Below are positions 26,371-35,725 of a stretch of DNA of 64,000 nt, one piece after another. The notes beneath the pieces were generated by a model. It worked only from the letters and a program-made list of their open reading frames with translations, did no database searches and was not told the origin of the DNA. Position 1 is the stretch's first letter. Every line of letters begins with the position of its first letter. The DNA is from Pseudomonadota bacterium (GTDB lineage: Bacteria > Pseudomonadota > Gammaproteobacteria > Steroidobacterales > Steroidobacteraceae), in NCBI GenBank assembly GCA_021815925.1, contig JAKAZL010000001.1:1-64000 (forward strand), in the 5' to 3' direction. The translations under genes and the position numbers were made by a program.

Positions 26371-27426
26371 ATGACACCCCGGATCCTACGGCGAGCAGTG
26401 CTGCAAGCCTTTCGGGCCTCGCCGGTCCGCACGGCACATGACGGCCGTGCACACCGGAATGCCTGCGGGCGAACCAACCTGCCGTTGAAAGTCCTGCGGC
26501 TGCCGGTCTGCGCGGCGCTCCTGTGCGTGGCCGCAGGCCAAAGCCTCGCGCCCGCTGCCGCCGGACAGCGCGCAGGATTGTCGACACTGAGCGGCGAGCA
26601 GCTCCGTGCGGTCGGAATCGTCATTGCCGCGGCGCCGCTGGCCAGGATGCCGCTGCACATCGAGGCCATCGGCCGGGTGCTCGATCCCTCGCTGCTGGTC
26701 GCCGATGCCGGGCGGCTGCAGTCGGCGCGCGCGCGCGCCATAGCCGCTGCGGCCGAGACCGCGCGGCTGCGGGGGCTGTACCAGCTCGCCAATGCCTCAT
26801 TGAAGGCGCTGCAGAGGGCCGAGGTGGCGCAGGCCGCAGCACAGGCCGGCGTGCAGCAGGCGCAGGCCGAGTTGCGCCTGCACTGGGGTCCGCTGGCGTG
26901 GTTCACCGCTGCGCGGCGCGCGCAGCTCCTCGGACAGCTCGCCGACGGCCGCGCACTGCTGCTGCGCGCCGACGTGCTGGGCCGGCAGAGTCTGGGCGTG
27001 ATACCGGCGCGGGCGCTGATCGATGTTGACGGGCTGGAGGTGCCGGCCCGCGTGCTCGGTCCGCTGCCACGGTCGGCTGCGGTACTGAGCGTCGGGCTGC
27101 TGCTGCAGATCCCGCATCCGCCGCTCGGTCTCGGTGCCGGCGCGCGCCTGCCCGTGATTCTTGAGGGCGCGGAGCGCGAGGGGCGTGTGGTGCCCGACGG
27201 AGCGCTGCTGTATGGCCAGCAGGGCGTCTACGTTTACCGCGCGCTGCCGGGGAAGACCCAGGACGGCGATACGCAGTTCGAGCCACTGCGGGTCACGCTG
27301 CTGCAGTCGGTCGGCAGTGGCTGGCTGGTGAGCGGGCTGCACGCCGGCGACCGCCTCGTCGTTCAGGGTGCGGGCGTTCTGTGGTCGCTGAAGGGGCTGA
27401 GCCGCGGCTCGGGCGGCGACGACTGA
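26371..27426 (+). CDS. Periplasmic adaptor (membrane fusion protein) of RND efflux system
   Basis: A 351-residue protein with a long N-terminal leader and a hydrophobic signal (VCAALLCVAAGQSLAPAAA). After it come a barrel-like start (LSGEQLRAVGIVIAAAPLARMPLHIEAIGRVL), an Ala/Gln/Arg-rich helical hairpin (about residues 115-175), and C-terminal lipoyl/beta-barrel and membrane-proximal parts (GVYVYRAL... LVSGLHAGDRLVVQGAGVL). This is the HlyD/CusB plan, though the hairpin is short. The stop overlaps the pump start by one base. Confidence 0.8.
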   Translation: MTPRILRRAVLQAFRASPVRTAHDGRAHRNACGRTNLPLKVLRLPVCAALLCVAAGQSLAPAAAGQRAGLSTLSGEQLRAVGIVIAAAPLARMPLHIEAIGRVLDPSLLVADAGRLQSARARAIAAAAETARLRGLYQLANASLKALQRAEVAQAAAQAGVQQAQAELRLHWGPLAWFTAARRAQLLGQLADGRALLLRADVLGRQSLGVIPARALIDVDGLEVPARVLGPLPRSAAVLSVGLLLQIPHPPLGLGAGARLPVILEGAEREGRVVPDGALLYGQQGVYVYRALPGKTQDGDTQFEPLRVTLLQSVGSGWLVSGLHAGDRLVVQGAGVLWSLKGLSRGSGGDD

Positions 27427-30400
27427 TGCTCGGCGCCATCGTCCGGGCCTCGCTGGCGCATCCACGCATCGTCACAGCGCTGTCGATTCTCGTGGCGGTC
27501 GTGAGCTTCGCGGCGCTGTTGCACGCGCGCTTCGACGTATTTCCAAACTTCGCACCGCCGCACGTGACGGTGCAGACCGAGGCACCGGGGCTCGATGCGC
27601 AGCAGGTCGAGGCGCTGGTGACACGGCCGCTGGAGGGGCTCCTGGCCGGTACCGAGGACGTCAAGACCGTCCGTTCGAAGTCGATCCAGGGCCTCTCGGC
27701 GATTTACGTGGTATTCAAGCGTCGCGGCAATCCCTACCGCCAGCGCCAGGTGGTGACCGAGCGACTCGCGGGAGCGGCCGGCATCCTGCCGGCCGGGGTC
27801 GGTCCCCCGCAGCTCTCGCCCCTGTCCTCCTCGATGCAATATCTGGAGCACTTCGGCTTCACCAGCAACCGGTTGACCCCGGTGCAGCTGCGCGACGTGG
27901 TCCGCTGGGAAGTCGAGCCACAGATTCTCGCGGTGCCCGGTGTCTCGCAGGTCATGCTGTATGGCGGCGCCGCGCGCGAACGCCAGGTCATCGTCGATCC
28001 GCGCAAGCTGGCCGCGGCAGGGTTGACGCTGAGCGAGGTGTTCCGCGCAACCCGTCGCGCCACCGAGCTGGTCGGTGGCGGCTACCTGCAGACCCCGGCG
28101 CAACGCATCGTGCTGCGCGCGCAGGCACCTGGAGCGACGCCGCGGATGCTGGCGCAGGCGGTGCTCGCCACTCGCCACGGCCTGCCGATCCGGCTCGGCG
28201 ACGTCGCGACCGTACGTGATGGTGCGGCGCCGCGCTTCGGCAACGGCGTCATTGATGCTCAACCCGGTATCCTGGTCGAGACCTCGACCCAGTACGGCGC
28301 CAACACCTTGACGGTGACCCATGCGCTCGAGCAACGCCTGGACGAACTCGCCCCCGCGTTGAAGGCGCAAGGGGTGATCTACCACCCGGCGCTGCTGCGG
28401 CCGGCAAGTTTCATTCAGAGCGCGCTGGTCAAGCTGCGCGCCTCGCTCCTGATCGGCGCGGCACTGGTGGTGATTCTGCTGCTGGTGACCTTGCGCGACT
28501 GGCGCGGCGCGCTGATCTCGTTCTCCTCGATTCCGCTGTCGCTGCTCGCGACCGTGTGGATCCTCGGCCTGTTCGGCGTGTCGCTGAACACGATGACCAT
28601 CGGCGGTCTGGTCGTGGCGCTCGGCGTGGTGGTCGACGATGCGGTGATCGATGTCGAAAATATCACCCGCAGACGTCGCAATGCGGGCGCGGCCGGCGCC
28701 CAGCTCGATGCCCGCCAGCTGTTCGTCGGCGCGTCGCTCGAGGTGCGCCAGCCGGTGTTCTATGCCACGGCCGCCGTGACGATGGCCTTCCTGCCTATCG
28801 TCATGCTCTCCGGCATCCAGGGGGCGTTCTTCCGGCCGCTGTCTATGGCATTTCTGGTCGCAGTCGGCATCTCGCTGCTGGTCGCGATGAGCGCCACGCC
28901 GGCGTTGTGCGCGCTGCTGATGCGTCGGCACAATCCACCGGGCGAGGCGCGCTTTCTGCTGGCCTGCAAGCGCTTCCAGCGGCGCACCATCGAGCGGCTC
29001 TACGATTGCCCGCGCGTGGTGCTGGCGGTGCTGCTGCTCACCGGAGTGGCTGGTGCGGTGATTCTGCCGCTGTTCGGTCAGCGTCTGTTGCCGAATTTCC
29101 GCGAGACCTACTTGATCGCCCACGCCAGTCTTCGGCCGGGCATTTCGCTGCAGGAGACGACCCGCGTCGGGGTGCGCATCTCCAGGCGCCTGTTGGCGAT
29201 CCCCGGTGTCAAGAGCGTCGCCGAGCAGATCGGTCGCGCCGTGAATGGCCAGGATCGAGACCCGCCGAGCAAGAGTGAGTTCGACATACAGATCGATCCG
29301 GCCAAAGGACACACGCCGAGTCAGATTGAGGCGGGGATCCGCAAGGTGTTCAAGGACTTCCCGAACCAGCTCACCGAGGTCTACTCGGTGCTCGAGGAGC
29401 GCATCGGTGAGACCCTGTCCGGGGAGACCGCGCCGTTCGTCGTCAGCGTGTTCGGCAACAACCTGGACGTCGATGATGCGGTGGCGGGGCGGATCGCCGC
29501 GGTGCTGCGCAAGCTGCCGCACGCCGGGGAGGTGCGCCTGCAGGTTCCGCCGCGACAGCCCGAGCTGCACGTGCAGCTGCGGCCCGAGCGGCTCGCCCTG
29601 TACGGCTTGCAGCCGAGCGATGTGCTGCGCGCGATCAACGCGGCGTACCAGGGCGCAGTCGTCAGTCAACTCGCGCTGGTCGATCGTACGATCCCGGTGG
29701 TGGTGCGGATCGCCGGCGCAGGTTCCTCACCGCAGGCGGTGGGTGCGCTGCTGCTGCGCAGTTCCGCCGGCGCCGTCGTGCCGCTGTCACGGGTCGCCCG
29801 GGTCGAGTTGCAGTCCGGCCGCAGCGAGATCGACCACGAGGATGGACTGCGCCGCCAGGTGGTGACCGCCGATCCGACCACCTCGGATCAGACCGGATTC
29901 GCGCAGGAGGCGCGGCGGGCGATCGCAGCTGATGTTCAGCTGCCCGCCGGCGTCTATCTCAGTTACGGCGGCGTGGCGGCGGCGCAGGTTGCGGCGGCGC
30001 ACCAGCTCTACCTGCACGCCGCCGCGGCGCTGGCGTTGATCGTCTTGCTGATGGCGCTGGCGTTCGGCGCCGCCCGTCACGTGCTGCTCGTGCTGCTCGT
30101 CCTGCCGAGCACGCTGATCGGCGGCGTCGCCGCGGCGGCGATCACCGGCGCGACCCTGACTCTGGGGGCGATGGTGGGCTTCGTCGCGCTGTTCGGCATG
30201 GCCGCGCGGAACACCATTCTGCTGATTTCTCACTACGACCATCTGGTGCGGGTCGAGGGGCAGACCTGGGGGCTGCAGGCCGCGCTGCGCGGCTCCGAGG
30301 AGCGGTTGACGCCGGTACTGTTGACGGCATTGTTGACTGCGTTGGCGCTGCTGCCGGTGGCGATCCAGCTGCATCAGCCGGGCCATGAGATCGAAGGTCC

Positions 30401-30515
30401 CATGGCGGTCGTGATCCTCGGCGGTCTGGTGTCCTCGACCATCGTCAGTCTGCTGCTGGTGCCGCCGTTGGCGGCGCGGTGGCTCAATCCCGCCGCGGGC
30501 GCGAGCAGCGGTTGA
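27426..30515 (+). CDS. RND efflux pump, heavy-metal (CzcA/CusA) subfamily
   Basis: A 1029-residue inner-membrane pump with TM1, a large periplasmic loop, TM2-7, a second loop and TM8-12. The start MLGAIVRASLAHPRIV, DVFPNFAPPHVTVQTEAPGLD and VVVDDAVIDVENITRR (TM4 acidic proton-relay region of the HME group) mark it as CzcA/CusA-like. The QIGRAVNGQDRDPPSKSEFDI segment is also HME-typical. The substrate (metal ion or small organic) cannot be fixed. It is cotranscribed with the adaptor. Confidence 0.87.
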   Translation: MLGAIVRASLAHPRIVTALSILVAVVSFAALLHARFDVFPNFAPPHVTVQTEAPGLDAQQVEALVTRPLEGLLAGTEDVKTVRSKSIQGLSAIYVVFKRRGNPYRQRQVVTERLAGAAGILPAGVGPPQLSPLSSSMQYLEHFGFTSNRLTPVQLRDVVRWEVEPQILAVPGVSQVMLYGGAARERQVIVDPRKLAAAGLTLSEVFRATRRATELVGGGYLQTPAQRIVLRAQAPGATPRMLAQAVLATRHGLPIRLGDVATVRDGAAPRFGNGVIDAQPGILVETSTQYGANTLTVTHALEQRLDELAPALKAQGVIYHPALLRPASFIQSALVKLRASLLIGAALVVILLLVTLRDWRGALISFSSIPLSLLATVWILGLFGVSLNTMTIGGLVVALGVVVDDAVIDVENITRRRRNAGAAGAQLDARQLFVGASLEVRQPVFYATAAVTMAFLPIVMLSGIQGAFFRPLSMAFLVAVGISLLVAMSATPALCALLMRRHNPPGEARFLLACKRFQRRTIERLYDCPRVVLAVLLLTGVAGAVILPLFGQRLLPNFRETYLIAHASLRPGISLQETTRVGVRISRRLLAIPGVKSVAEQIGRAVNGQDRDPPSKSEFDIQIDPAKGHTPSQIEAGIRKVFKDFPNQLTEVYSVLEERIGETLSGETAPFVVSVFGNNLDVDDAVAGRIAAVLRKLPHAGEVRLQVPPRQPELHVQLRPERLALYGLQPSDVLRAINAAYQGAVVSQLALVDRTIPVVVRIAGAGSSPQAVGALLLRSSAGAVVPLSRVARVELQSGRSEIDHEDGLRRQVVTADPTTSDQTGFAQEARRAIAADVQLPAGVYLSYGGVAAAQVAAAHQLYLHAAAALALIVLLMALAFGAARHVLLVLLVLPSTLIGGVAAAAITGATLTLGAMVGFVALFGMAARNTILLISHYDHLVRVEGQTWGLQAALRGSEERLTPVLLTALLTALALLPVAIQLHQPGHEIEGPMAVVILGGLVSSTIVSLLLVPPLAARWLNPAAGASSG

Positions 30516-30546
30516 TGCCGCGGTCCGGCGAGGCGGGTGCAAGCGC

Positions 30547-30571
30547 GCCCGCTGCGGATCCGGGCTTTTTT
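30547..30571 (+). terminator. Intrinsic terminator of the efflux operon
   Basis: The stem GCCCG/CGGGC with a 9-nt loop is followed directly by TTTTTT, 32 bp after the pump stop. It separates the efflux operon from the L,D-transpeptidase gene. Confidence 0.75.
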
Positions 30572-30628
30572 CGGCTGTAGCAGATTGCCGACAGACTGCG
30601 CTTCGCCGGCGCGAGCTGTCATAATGAT

Positions 30629-31963
30629 TTGATGAGAACCCCCGTCGTCCGCCTCACGCTCGCCGCATGTTTGGCGCTCGCCGCCAGCGCGTGCTCTCTG
30701 TTCCCGCCAGTGCCGCGCCCGGCCCCGCCGGCGCCGCCACCGAAGGTGGTCCCGCCGCCCCCGCCGCCGCTGCCGCTTCCGGTTCAGACGGAGAAGTTCG
30801 AGCTCGCGCCCGGGCAGACCGTCGTCGGGCACGTGCAGGTCGTGAAAGTCCTCAAGGGACAGACCCTGACCGACATCGGCCGGCGATTCAACCTCGGTTA
30901 CCGGGAGATGACACGCGCCAACCCGGGCGTCGATCCCTGGATTCCGGCGGTGGGCACACCGATCGTGCTGCCCACGCAGTTCATTCTTCCCGATGCGCAG
31001 CAGCGGGGCATCGTCGTCAACCTCGCGGCGATGCGGCTGTATTATTTCCCTCCGCACAAGCGGGGTGAGCCACAGGTCGTCATCACCCATCCCGTCGGTA
31101 TCGGCCGGCGCGGCTTCGTGACGCCGCAAGGCGTGACACACGTGCTGTGGCACGAGAAGGACCCGGTGTGGCGCGTGCCGCCGTCGATTCTTGCCGAGCA
31201 CGCCAAAGAGGGAGCGCCGCTGCCGCCGGTGGTCGGGCCGGGGCCGGACAACCCGCTCGGCGACTACGCGCTTCACCTGGGCTGGCCGGGTTATCTGATT
31301 CACGGCACGAACAAACCGGTCAGCGTGGGCTTTCGGGTGAGCCACGGATGCGTGCACCTGTTCCCCGAGGACATCAAGCAGATCTTCAATATGGTGCCGA
31401 ACGGCACGCAGGTGCGGGTTGTCAACCAGCCCTATCTGTTCGGCTGGCGCAACGGCAGGCTCTACTTCGTCGCGTATGGCCCGCTGAAGGGTGACAAGCG
31501 GCCGTGGAAGAAGCGCTGGCGTCACTTGCTGCCGGCACTGCTCACCCATGCCGAACGCGTGGCGTTGTGGAAGCACCATCAGCGGATCGACTGGGCCCGG
31601 ATCGGCCAACTCGTCGCAGCGCCGCGGGGCATCCCTGTGGCGGTCTCAGGGTCGGACAGCGAGGGGCTCAATCAGATCCTCGTTGCTGCGCCGCGGGTGC
31701 AGAATCAACTGCCTGCCGGTTCCACCTGGAACGGTAAGACGGATCTGCCACTCACCAACGCGCAGTTCCACAAGATCGATGCTCAGGTGATGACGCCGCA
31801 GCAGAGAAAGGCGCTGCGGGCGGTCGATGATCTGCCGGGCGCTCCGCCGGCTCACCGTGGCTCATCCTGTGCGCAGTCCAGTACCTGCGGCGGATCGGGG
31901 GCGCCGGGCGGCGGGTCGTCCGCCAAGACGAAGACCTCGCAGGCGACGCCAAGCGGACCCTGA
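30629..31963 (+). CDS. Lipoprotein L,D-transpeptidase with LysM domain
   Basis: A 444-residue protein. There is a lipobox at Cys22 (LAASAC) and a proline-rich spacer (residues 25-52). A LysM-like peptidoglycan-binding stretch runs from 70 to 118 (VVKVLKGQTLTDIGRRFNLGY), followed by the YkuD catalytic domain with HGTNKPVSVGF and SHGCVHLFPED (nucleophile Cys241). The C-terminus is Gly/Ser-rich with an extra Cys pair. It would form 3-3 peptidoglycan cross-links or attach lipoproteins in the periplasm. Single-gene unit. Confidence 0.92.
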   Translation: MMRTPVVRLTLAACLALAASACSLFPPVPRPAPPAPPPKVVPPPPPPLPLPVQTEKFELAPGQTVVGHVQVVKVLKGQTLTDIGRRFNLGYREMTRANPGVDPWIPAVGTPIVLPTQFILPDAQQRGIVVNLAAMRLYYFPPHKRGEPQVVITHPVGIGRRGFVTPQGVTHVLWHEKDPVWRVPPSILAEHAKEGAPLPPVVGPGPDNPLGDYALHLGWPGYLIHGTNKPVSVGFRVSHGCVHLFPEDIKQIFNMVPNGTQVRVVNQPYLFGWRNGRLYFVAYGPLKGDKRPWKKRWRHLLPALLTHAERVALWKHHQRIDWARIGQLVAAPRGIPVAVSGSDSEGLNQILVAAPRVQNQLPAGSTWNGKTDLPLTNAQFHKIDAQVMTPQQRKALRAVDDLPGAPPAHRGSSCAQSSTCGGSGAPGGGSSAKTKTSQATPSGP

Positions 31964-32076
31964 GCCGCGTCGTCGCGCAACCGAGGAGGCATGCGGGGTC
32001 CCTCCGCTGCGGTGGCCACACGTGAGCACCCGGAGCAGGCGTCCGGGGCCGGTGCGGGGGTGCATGCGATGGCGGG

Positions 32077-33012
32077 TCAGGCTCGCCTGCGGCCCATGGC
32101 GCGTCGCTGGGGGCTTGAGACGGACTCGGCCGACCGGGCTGGCCTCGGTGGGGCGGGCGGCTTGTCCAGCCGAACTTCCTCGAGCAGCGAGCCGATCCGC
32201 TCGGCGTCGTGCGGGGTCGCCGGGTTGTAGACCACCAGACTGAGGTCCGTTCGCCCGTCGACGGCGAAGGTCGAGTATTCGAATGCGATCGGCCCGAGCA
32301 GCGGATGGCGTATGCGCTTGATGGCCTCGCCGTGGGCGCCGTGCACCTCATTGTCTTCCCACATGGCCTTGAATTCAGGACTCGCCCGGCACAGCTCGGC
32401 GACGAGCGGTTCGACGTCCGCGGCCGCACCGGCCCGGGCCGACTCGAGGCGGAACGTGCCCAGCACGGAACGCGCGACGCTTTCCCAGTCGTATTGAGCA
32501 CGCCGAGCGCGCGGGTCGAGAAAGATCCAGCGCAGGATGTTGCGCCGCTCGAGCGGCAGTGATCCGTAGTCCATCAGCACCACCGTTGCCGCCCGATTCC
32601 ACGCGACCACGTCCCAGGTCGCGGTCCGGATCACGGCAGGGCTCGGATCCAACGCATCCAGAACGCGTTGCAGCCGGGGCGTGACATCTTCGCTCCTGCG
32701 ATAGCGCGCCTCGGGCGGACGACCGAGCGCGAGCAGGAACAGATGCTCGCGCTCGGCGTCCGTCAGCAGCAACGCGCGCGCGATCCGTTCGAGGACCTCG
32801 GCCGACGGCGCCCCGCCGCGTCCCTGCTCGAGCCAGGTGTACCAGGTCGGGCTGATGCTCGCGCGCTGGGCCACCTCCTCGCGGCGCAGGCCGGCCGTCC
32901 GGCGGCGCACCGTGCTCAGTCCGAAGGCGGCCGGGTCGAGCTGCGTGCGGCGTTGCTTGAGGTAGATCCCGAGGCGATTCCCGGCGGTGGGTCCGTTGGC
33001 CATGGTGTGCAT
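32077..33012 (-). CDS. XRE/MmyB-type transcriptional regulator
   Basis: A 311-residue protein. An N-terminal helix-turn-helix of the Cro/XRE kind (RLGIYLKQRRTQLDP; GLRREEVAQRASISPTWYTWLEQGRG) is followed by the MmyB-like ligand-binding domain, which is PAS-like (VIRTATWDVVAWNRAATVVL; NILRWIFLDPRARRAQYDWESVA). Such regulators sit beside and control a divergent SDR gene, exactly as here (81-bp gap). ATG 33003 is an alternative start. Confidence 0.9.
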   Translation of the reverse strand: MHTMANGPTAGNRLGIYLKQRRTQLDPAAFGLSTVRRRTAGLRREEVAQRASISPTWYTWLEQGRGGAPSAEVLERIARALLLTDAEREHLFLLALGRPPEARYRRSEDVTPRLQRVLDALDPSPAVIRTATWDVVAWNRAATVVLMDYGSLPLERRNILRWIFLDPRARRAQYDWESVARSVLGTFRLESARAGAAADVEPLVAELCRASPEFKAMWEDNEVHGAHGEAIKRIRHPLLGPIAFEYSTFAVDGRTDLSLVVYNPATPHDAERIGSLLEEVRLDKPPAPPRPARSAESVSSPQRRAMGRRRA

Positions 33013-33014
33013 TA

Positions 33015-33046
33015 TACCAGGATAACGTCCCTACTTTACCCGGATG
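33015..33046. promoter_or_regulatory. Candidate operator, direct repeat in divergent promoter
   Basis: TACCAGGATA at 33015 and TACCCGGATG at 33037 are direct repeats 22 bp apart, located in the 81-bp gap between the MmyB regulator and the SDR gene. They are a plausible binding site for the regulator. Confidence 0.45.
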
Positions 33047-33092
33047 ACTGGCTGCGCCACAGTCGGGCTCGACGCAACGGGAGAGTGTGCTC

Positions 33093-33989
33093 ATGAAGAT
33101 ATTCGTCACCGGAGCCACCGGGTTCATCGGATCGGCGCTCGTCGGGGAGTTGATTGCAGCGGGACACCAGGTGCTCGGACTGTGCCGCTCCCCGGAGCGC
33201 GCGCACTCGCTGGCCGCCGCCGGGGCCGAGGTCCATCGAGGATCGCTCGAGGATCTGGGCAGCCTGCGCGACGGTGCGGACCGCTCGGATGGAGTGATCC
33301 ATCTGGCCTTCAACCACGACTTCTCGCAGTTTCAGTCGAACTGCGAAGCGGACCGACGGGTCATCACGGCGCTCGGCTCCGCGCTCGCCGGCTCTCGACG
33401 ACCGTTCATCGTGACCTCGGGAACTGCGATGGCCAACACCGTGCCGGGCCAGCCGGCGAGGGAGGACGGTGCCGTCATCAGCGCTGCGGTGTTCCCACGC
33501 GCGGCCACGGAAGAGGCGGCCTGGTCCATGGCCGAAGCCGGCGTCAACGTCTCGGTCGTTCGGCTCCCGCAGGTGCACGACACCGTCAAGCAGGGGCTGG
33601 TCAGCCCGGCGATCGCCATCGCGCGCGCGAAGGGAGTGTTCGCGTACATCGACGCAGGGCACAACCGCTGGCCCGCAGCCCACGTGTCGGACGTTGCCCG
33701 CCTCTACAAGCTTGCGTTCGAGAGAGCGCAGCCCGGGGCGCGGTACCACGCGGTTGCCGAAGAAGGCATCGCGATGCGGGATGTCGCGCACACCGTCGGC
33801 CGGCGCCTGGGGCTGCCGGTCCGGTCCATTGCAGCGCAGGAGGCGCAGGAACATTTCGGCTGGTTCGCCCGGTTTGCGACGCTCGATGTGCCGGCTGTGA
33901 GCGAGCAGACGCGGCGGCAACTCGGATGGCAGCCGGTCGGGCCCGGTCTGATCGCCGACCTCGAGCAGCTCGAGCTCACCGGCGACTGA
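33093..33989 (+). CDS. Extended/atypical SDR, NAD(P)-dependent epimerase-like
   Basis: A 298-residue protein. Nucleotide-binding TGATGFIGS is at residues 7-15 and LAFNHD replaces the usual NNAG-like segment. The fold is the extended SDR family of NAD-dependent epimerase/dehydratases and NmrA-like reductases. The usual YxxxK is not obvious: the region PFIVTSGTAMAN...FPRAATEEAAW lacks a clear YxxxK, as in several related atypical SDRs. ATG 33093 is preferred over GTG 33087 because GGGAG lies 9 bp ahead. It is divergent from its probable regulator. Confidence 0.8.
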   Translation: MKIFVTGATGFIGSALVGELIAAGHQVLGLCRSPERAHSLAAAGAEVHRGSLEDLGSLRDGADRSDGVIHLAFNHDFSQFQSNCEADRRVITALGSALAGSRRPFIVTSGTAMANTVPGQPAREDGAVISAAVFPRAATEEAAWSMAEAGVNVSVVRLPQVHDTVKQGLVSPAIAIARAKGVFAYIDAGHNRWPAAHVSDVARLYKLAFERAQPGARYHAVAEEGIAMRDVAHTVGRRLGLPVRSIAAQEAQEHFGWFARFATLDVPAVSEQTRRQLGWQPVGPGLIADLEQLELTGD

Positions 33990-34130
33990 CAGGCGCCCGG
34001 TGCGGAAGTTGGAGAGCTCGGCGCGGGCGCGGCGCGGGTTACCGGGGCAGGGAGTGCCCTACGGTGGTGCGCCGGTGCGGTGCCCGAGCCGGCCGTCGGA
34101 CCGGCAGAGGCTCTCGCCGAGCGGCCGCGA

Positions 34131-34808
34131 TCACTGCGGCTTCGGCAGGCCGGCGAGCTCGTGGATCTTGTCGTCGAGATACTCCAGCACATGCTCATCG
34201 CGCTCGGTCTCCTTGTGCGTGAGCAGGCTGATCGCCATCCCTTCGAGGACGTAGCGGACCAGGTCGAGCGCGACGTCAAACTTCACGCCGCGACCCTCCC
34301 ACTCCGGGAACACCTCGACGGCCGCCTGGTACCACTCCCGCTCGAACGACTCCTGCGCGGGGCGGAGGATCGCCGCGAGTTCCTTGTCGGTACGCGCTGC
34401 AACGGCGAGCTCGAAGAAGGCGACAAACATCGGGTGGCGGACTTGCGCCCAGTAGGCATCCAGGCTCTGGCGCAGATGATCGCGGACCACGGGCGGCTTG
34501 CTCACCGCCTTGCGGAAGGCGCGCAGGCGCTTGGCGTGCAGGTACTCCACCGCTGCGCTCACGACGGCCAGCTTCGAGGGGAAATGGTGCAGCATCGCGC
34601 CGCGCGACAGGCCGGCCTTCTCGGCGATGAGGGTGGTCGTGGTCTGCGAGTAGCCGTGCTCGATAAAGCAGCGGATGGTCGCCTCGATGATCTGCGTGCG
34701 GGTGAGCGCGCTCTTCTGCGCCTGCCAGCTCGCCTCATCGGCGCTCTCGCGGCCGGCTCTGGCGAGCGATAGGGCGCGGTCCGTGCTGGCGGTATTCTTC
34801 TTGATCAT
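34131..34808 (-). CDS. TetR-family repressor of the catabolic cluster
   Basis: A 225-residue protein. The helix-turn-helix is at about residues 35-80: RTQIIEATIRCFIEHGYSQTTTTLIAEKAGLSRGAMLHHFPSK, the standard TetR DNA-binding pattern. The C-terminal helical ligand domain (RDHLRQSLDAYWAQVRHPMFVAFFELAVAA) is like those of acyl-CoA-responsive members. ATG 34808 is chosen since it follows the operator region. It is divergent from the first SDR gene, and operator copies lie between the two. Inference: it represses itself and the clusters that carry the same operator; the effector may be a pathway CoA ester. Confidence 0.87.
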   Translation of the reverse strand: MIKKNTASTDRALSLARAGRESADEASWQAQKSALTRTQIIEATIRCFIEHGYSQTTTTLIAEKAGLSRGAMLHHFPSKLAVVSAAVEYLHAKRLRAFRKAVSKPPVVRDHLRQSLDAYWAQVRHPMFVAFFELAVAARTDKELAAILRPAQESFEREWYQAAVEVFPEWEGRGVKFDVALDLVRYVLEGMAISLLTHKETERDEHVLEYLDDKIHELAGLPKPQ

Positions 34809-34835
34809 GTTTACAGTGCGCCCATTTGAAAAAAA

Positions 34836-34868
34836 AGTCAAAGCTGACTGAAATAGTCAAAGCTGATT
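34836..34868. promoter_or_regulatory. TetR-type operators, copies A1 and A2
   Basis: AGTCA-AAGC-TGACT (34836-34849, perfect 5-bp arms) and AGTCA-AAGC-TGATT (34855-34868) lie 19 bp apart in the divergent tetR/SDR promoter. A weaker TGATT half-site follows at 34887. The same 5-4-5 plan recurs at 37634, 47546, 52970, 53094 and 61351. Confidence 0.75.
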
Positions 34869-34935
34869 AAAATCAGCAAGCGTGACTGATTCCGTCATCG
34901 CCAGCGGGTCCTGGCCAAGCGAGTGATCTAATACC

Positions 34936-35694
34936 ATGAAACGACTAGCCGAAAAAGTGGCTCTGGTGACCGGCGCGGCGTCCGGTCTGGGCCGGGCGGA
35001 CGCCGAGGCGCTGGTGCGCGAGGGCGCGCGCGTGCTGCTGACCGACGTCAATGAAACCGCTGGCAACCAGCTGGCCGAGGAACTGAACGCGCGCGAGCCC
35101 GGTTGCGCGGCCTTCCTCACCCACGATGTGCGTGATGAGCGGCGCTGGGGTGAGGTCATCGCGGAGTGTGGCCGGCGCTTCGGTGCGCTGCACGTCCTCG
35201 TCAACAACGCCGGCGTGGTCGTGATCGCGACGCCGGAGACCACCACCCTCGAGCAGTTCCGCTTTGCCAACGCGGTGATGTCCGAGGGGGTCTTCCTGGG
35301 CTGCAAGGCGGCCATTCCCCTGATGCGCACCTCGGGCGGCGGCTCGATCATCAACATGTCCTCGGTGGCCTCGCACATCGGGTACCCCGTTTTCTTCGCC
35401 TACAGCGCTGCCAAGGGCGCCGTGCGGGCGATGACCAAGTCGATCGCCGTGCACTGCCAGATGAACAAGTACGGGATCCGCTGCAACTCCATTCACGCCG
35501 GTGCGATCGAAACGCCGATGGTTCAGCAGGCGAACGCGGCCCTCGGCATGAAGATGCAGGATTACGAGGCGGCCCCCTGGGGCCTCGGCAAGCCGGAGGA
35601 CGTGGCCAACCTCGTCGTCTACCTGGCATCCGACGAGTCGCGCTTCGTCAACGGAGCGGAAATCGTGATCGACAACGCCCTGACGGTGCAGTGA
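34936..35694 (+). CDS. Short-chain dehydrogenase/reductase (classical)
   Basis: A 252-residue classical SDR: TGAASGLG at residues 12-19, NNAG (about 91-94), catalytic Ser in SSVASHIG and YSAAK (Tyr/Lys about 155-159), and a C-terminal SDESRFVNGAEIVIDNALTV. It resembles 3alpha/20beta-hydroxysteroid dehydrogenase-like SDRs that oxidise ring hydroxyls with NAD(H). It is the first gene rightwards from the TetR operators, followed 31 bp later by a MaoC gene. The substrate is unknown. Confidence 0.88.
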   Translation: MKRLAEKVALVTGAASGLGRADAEALVREGARVLLTDVNETAGNQLAEELNAREPGCAAFLTHDVRDERRWGEVIAECGRRFGALHVLVNNAGVVVIATPETTTLEQFRFANAVMSEGVFLGCKAAIPLMRTSGGGSIINMSSVASHIGYPVFFAYSAAKGAVRAMTKSIAVHCQMNKYGIRCNSIHAGAIETPMVQQANAALGMKMQDYEAAPWGLGKPEDVANLVVYLASDESRFVNGAEIVIDNALTVQ

Positions 35695-35725
35695 CCGGGA
35701 CGGAGTGAGCGCAGGCGTGGCGAGC

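Noticed and set aside
27363-29669. 768-aa ORF opposite the RND pump gene
   Set aside because: It is His/Arg/Gln-rich shadow sequence antisense to a clearly conserved pump gene, without motifs or a ribosome site.
34878-34891. Third full TetR operator after A1 and A2
   Set aside because: Only the right half (TGATT) is good; the left half AAGCG does not match, so it is noted as a half-site only.
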